Shown here one piece after another: positions 62,542 to 64,000 of a stretch of DNA of 64,000 nt. A program made the translations under genes and the position numbers. Each line of letters opens with the position of its first letter. Positions within the stretch are counted from its first letter, which is position 1. Origin of the DNA: Acidobacteriota bacterium (lineage in GTDB: Bacteria > Acidobacteriota > Holophagae > Holophagales > Holophagaceae); NCBI GenBank assembly GCA_021794095.1, contig JAJYRN010000010.1, forward strand, positions 41,579-105,578. The letters run 5' to 3'. The notes beneath the pieces were generated by a model, which was not told where the DNA came from, did no database searches, and saw only the letters and a list, made by a program, of their open reading frames with translations.

Positions 62542-62648
62542 AGCTCGACATCTCTCCATGATTGCTCACGGCAGGAATTGGCACCTTGCGTTCGCAGGTT
62601 GCCAAGGTTTCACAGGGCCCGTCCCTCCACCTTTCTGGATAACTCGCT
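62542..62648 (-). ncRNA. SAM-I riboswitch (S box) upstream of metY
   Basis: On the minus strand the conserved S-box core is clear: GGTGGAGGGAC, GGGCCC, TGAAACCTTGGCAACC, then a variable P3 hairpin and AAGGTGCCAATTCC, followed by the P4 stem CCGTGA-GCAA-TCATGG and closing AGAGATG. The 5' side GTTATCC pairs imperfectly with the 3' side to form P1. SAM binding should favour the downstream terminator and stop metY-metX-aspartate kinase expression. The 107-nt length is typical. Confidence 0.95.
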
Positions 62649-62794
62649 ATGGAACTGGCAAGGATCTCGTGTAAGAACGGCCCCTCAGGGCCGGTGGATG
62701 AAGGTAGCGCAAGAGCACCCGGGCCTGCAACCCGGAAGTTCACTTCGGCGAGGTTGGGGACGGCAAGGCCGCGATGGGGGCCGGGAATTTCTTT

Positions 62795-63107
62795 GGAGAG
62801 GGACACCTTTCGGGTCAAGTCGTTGTCAATGGCCCACGCAAGACAGGCCCCCAGGATGGCAAGCATGGGGAGGAACGAACCGAAATGTGCCTGCTTCGAT
62901 CCGGAGAGAACGACCGTACCCGCAGTGATCAGAAGCATCCCGAGAGCGATGCGGCGATCAAACGTACTCCCGGAACACGAACCAGGCGAGAAGGGTTGTC
63001 AGTACACCCTCTGCGTTGAGCAGCAGTTTGGCCGCCAGGGTGCTGGCTCCAAACAATAGGGCCGCGCCCATCGCTGCCATCACGCCTCGATCCCGCCATG
63101 TCTTCAT
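62795..63107 (-). pseudogene. Remnant of an EamA/DMT-family transporter
   Basis: On the minus strand, translation from 63107 gives MKTWRDRGVMAAMGAALLFG, then ASTLAAKLLLNAEGVLTTLLAWFVFREYV and a stop. A one-base shift recovers FDRRIALGMLLITAGTVVLS and ILGACLAWAIDNDLTRKVSLS. These are recognisable pieces of a DMT (EamA) permease, but the N-terminal LAAKLLL is joined directly to LLLNAEGV, which lies tens of residues later in normal members. So the gene has an internal deletion, a frameshift, and loses similarity after about 62795. It lies upstream of the SAM riboswitch. Confidence 0.8.
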
Positions 63108-63278
63108 GCCTCAAGTCCTCCTCATCGCCGGTTGAAACCTTGCATTTATTCTCGGATCGCAACTATGGGTATCCACCATGCATTCGTGCGTCAGAAGGGC
63201 TACACACCAAACTCTTTGGCCGTCGAGCTGCCGTGAGCCTACACTCACATCACGATTCAACAGTTGCGAGGTGGGCCT
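63108..63278. other. Gap between the transporter remnant and the Sel1 gene
   Basis: Base composition is more AT-rich than the rest of the window. I see no coding region, hairpin or repeat. GAGGTGGG near the right end may be the ribosome-binding site of the Sel1-repeat gene. Confidence 0.4.
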
Positions 63279-63926
63279 ATGGGGTGGCTGTCTGCTTGTT
63301 CAATCCAAAAAATGAGGCTCAAGGGACACCGCAGGGCAGTGTTTGTCTTCGGATGTCTTTTGGCGGCGTGCCTGGCCTGGCCTTGCAGCGCTGTTGTGCA
63401 GGGAACACCGAAAAGGGCCGGAGATACCTACCGCGACTGCATTGCAAAGTACGAGGCAACGGGACACCCTTACGATGCCACACACCTGGGAATATCCTTT
63501 TATTTCGGTTTTTTCTCAGATGCCCCGCAGAGCGACCAGGAGGCCCTGAAGTGGTTCGAAATAGGTGCTGATAAAGGTGATGCCCAGGCAGGCCTTTTCC
63601 TGGGCGAAATGTATAAACTCGGTCGAGGCGTCACTGCCAACATTCAGGAAGCCAAGAAGTGGTACGCCTTCGCCGCCAACAAAGGCAGTGCCGAAGGCCA
63701 GGAGAAGCTCGGGGATATGTATTATAACGGCGAGGCCGGGCCACGTAATTATGCCGAGGCGATAAAGTGGTATCTGCTTGCAGCCGAACATAGCTGCACC
63801 CCCGAGGCTTCTGAGAAGGTTGGGGAAATGTTTATGTCAGGAGAGGGAGTAGGTGAGAATTATCCAGACGCTCTTAAACCCGACCTATTCCTTGCATCGT
63901 CCCGAGCCCCAACTCCCCAGAACTGA
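63279..63926 (+). CDS. Exported Sel1-repeat (TPR-like) protein
   Basis: A 215-residue protein with an N-terminal hydrophobic segment (RAVFVFGCLLAACLAWPCSA), containing LAAC, which fits a lipoprotein signal, or an ordinary signal peptide. Three Sel1 repeats follow, with the pattern A-x2-G-x-L-x-L-G-x-M-Y (AGLFLGEMYKLGRGV, GQEKLGDMYYNGEAG, ASEKVGEMFMSGEGV). Sel1 proteins act as scaffolds or signalling adaptors, often in the periplasm. The last repeat breaks off after NYPDALK, so the C-terminus may be truncated or frameshifted. Starts at 63264, 63279 and 63312 are all in frame; 63279 has the best ribosome-binding site. Confidence 0.75.
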   Translation: MGWLSACSIQKMRLKGHRRAVFVFGCLLAACLAWPCSAVVQGTPKRAGDTYRDCIAKYEATGHPYDATHLGISFYFGFFSDAPQSDQEALKWFEIGADKGDAQAGLFLGEMYKLGRGVTANIQEAKKWYAFAANKGSAEGQEKLGDMYYNGEAGPRNYAEAIKWYLLAAEHSCTPEASEKVGEMFMSGEGVGENYPDALKPDLFLASSRAPTPQN

Positions 63927-64000
63927 TGTTCGTCTAGGACCCAGTATGCCGTGTGTAAGTCCGATATGAGCAGGCTGAGCGCCAATTTGGGCGGGCCACG

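Noticed and set aside
62006..62938. 310-codon open frame on the minus strand joining transporter-like and MetY-like regions
   Set aside because: The N-terminal part is a pseudogene remnant and the rest is an out-of-frame reading of the SAM riboswitch and metY; it is not one protein.

Overview
The window is one stretch of a high-GC bacterial chromosome with dense, short-spaced genes on both strands. The gene set (Lon, ClpX, GreA, MotAB, LpxL-like acyltransferase, bactofilin, many two-component proteins, exported S9/S10/M16 peptidases) points to a Gram-negative bacterium. The protein style and gene content suggest the Holophagae (Geothrix/Holophaga group, Acidobacteriota); this taxonomic call is my inference, not a database result. 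I see no prophage, intact insertion sequence, CRISPR array, rRNA or tRNA.

Layout. 1-2.6 kb: 3' part of thiC, then a response regulator fused to an anti-sigma-type ATPase, facing an Hpt protein. 3-5.3 kb: a 780-residue pentapeptide-repeat protein. 5.4-10.2 kb: bactofilin and SbcD/SbcC. 10.2-20.3 kb: S10 peptidase, hemolysin III-like protein, a degenerate and a complete sigma-54 activator, BrkB-like protein, PAS chemoreceptor, tandem palindromic repeats, S9 peptidase. 20.3-25.6 kb: greA-clpX-lon and an LpxL-like acyltransferase. 25.7-33.6 kb: arginine deiminase, divergent peroxiredoxin with an IscR-like operator candidate, acyltransferase, DUF748 protein, cyclic-2,3-diphosphoglycerate-synthetase-like protein, XPF-type nuclease. 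33.7-42.3 kb: old yellow enzyme, ComF, amino-acid permease, DUF1624 protein, CBS transporter, GH113-like hydrolase, response regulator with PATAN domain. 42.4-53.2 kb: DUF1015-serA-serC, an unrecognised 566-residue protein, acyltransferase, motBA, deoxyhypusine-synthase-like protein, methyltransferase, gluQ. 53.3-64 kb: M16 peptidase, uracil-DNA-glycosylase-like protein, two SDRs, and a methionine operon (metY-metX-aspartate kinase-SDR) behind a clear SAM-I riboswitch with terminator; then a decayed EamA transporter and a Sel1-repeat protein.

How genes work together. metY, metX and aspartate kinase form one SAM-controlled transcription unit. serA and serC make phosphoserine, with DUF1015 as a likely partner. 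SbcC/SbcD form one nuclease complex with overlapping start and stop codons. MotA/MotB form the flagellar stator. GreA, ClpX and Lon are a housekeeping and proteolysis block.

The least expected content is in the intergenic DNA. Three families of palindromes recur here: a 47-nt hairpin placed exactly 6 nt after three different stop codons; a 34-nt hairpin with a TGC loop found twice downstream of stop codons; and large palindromes whose arms are built from iterated 9-nt units, found four times. None matches a repeat family that I can name.
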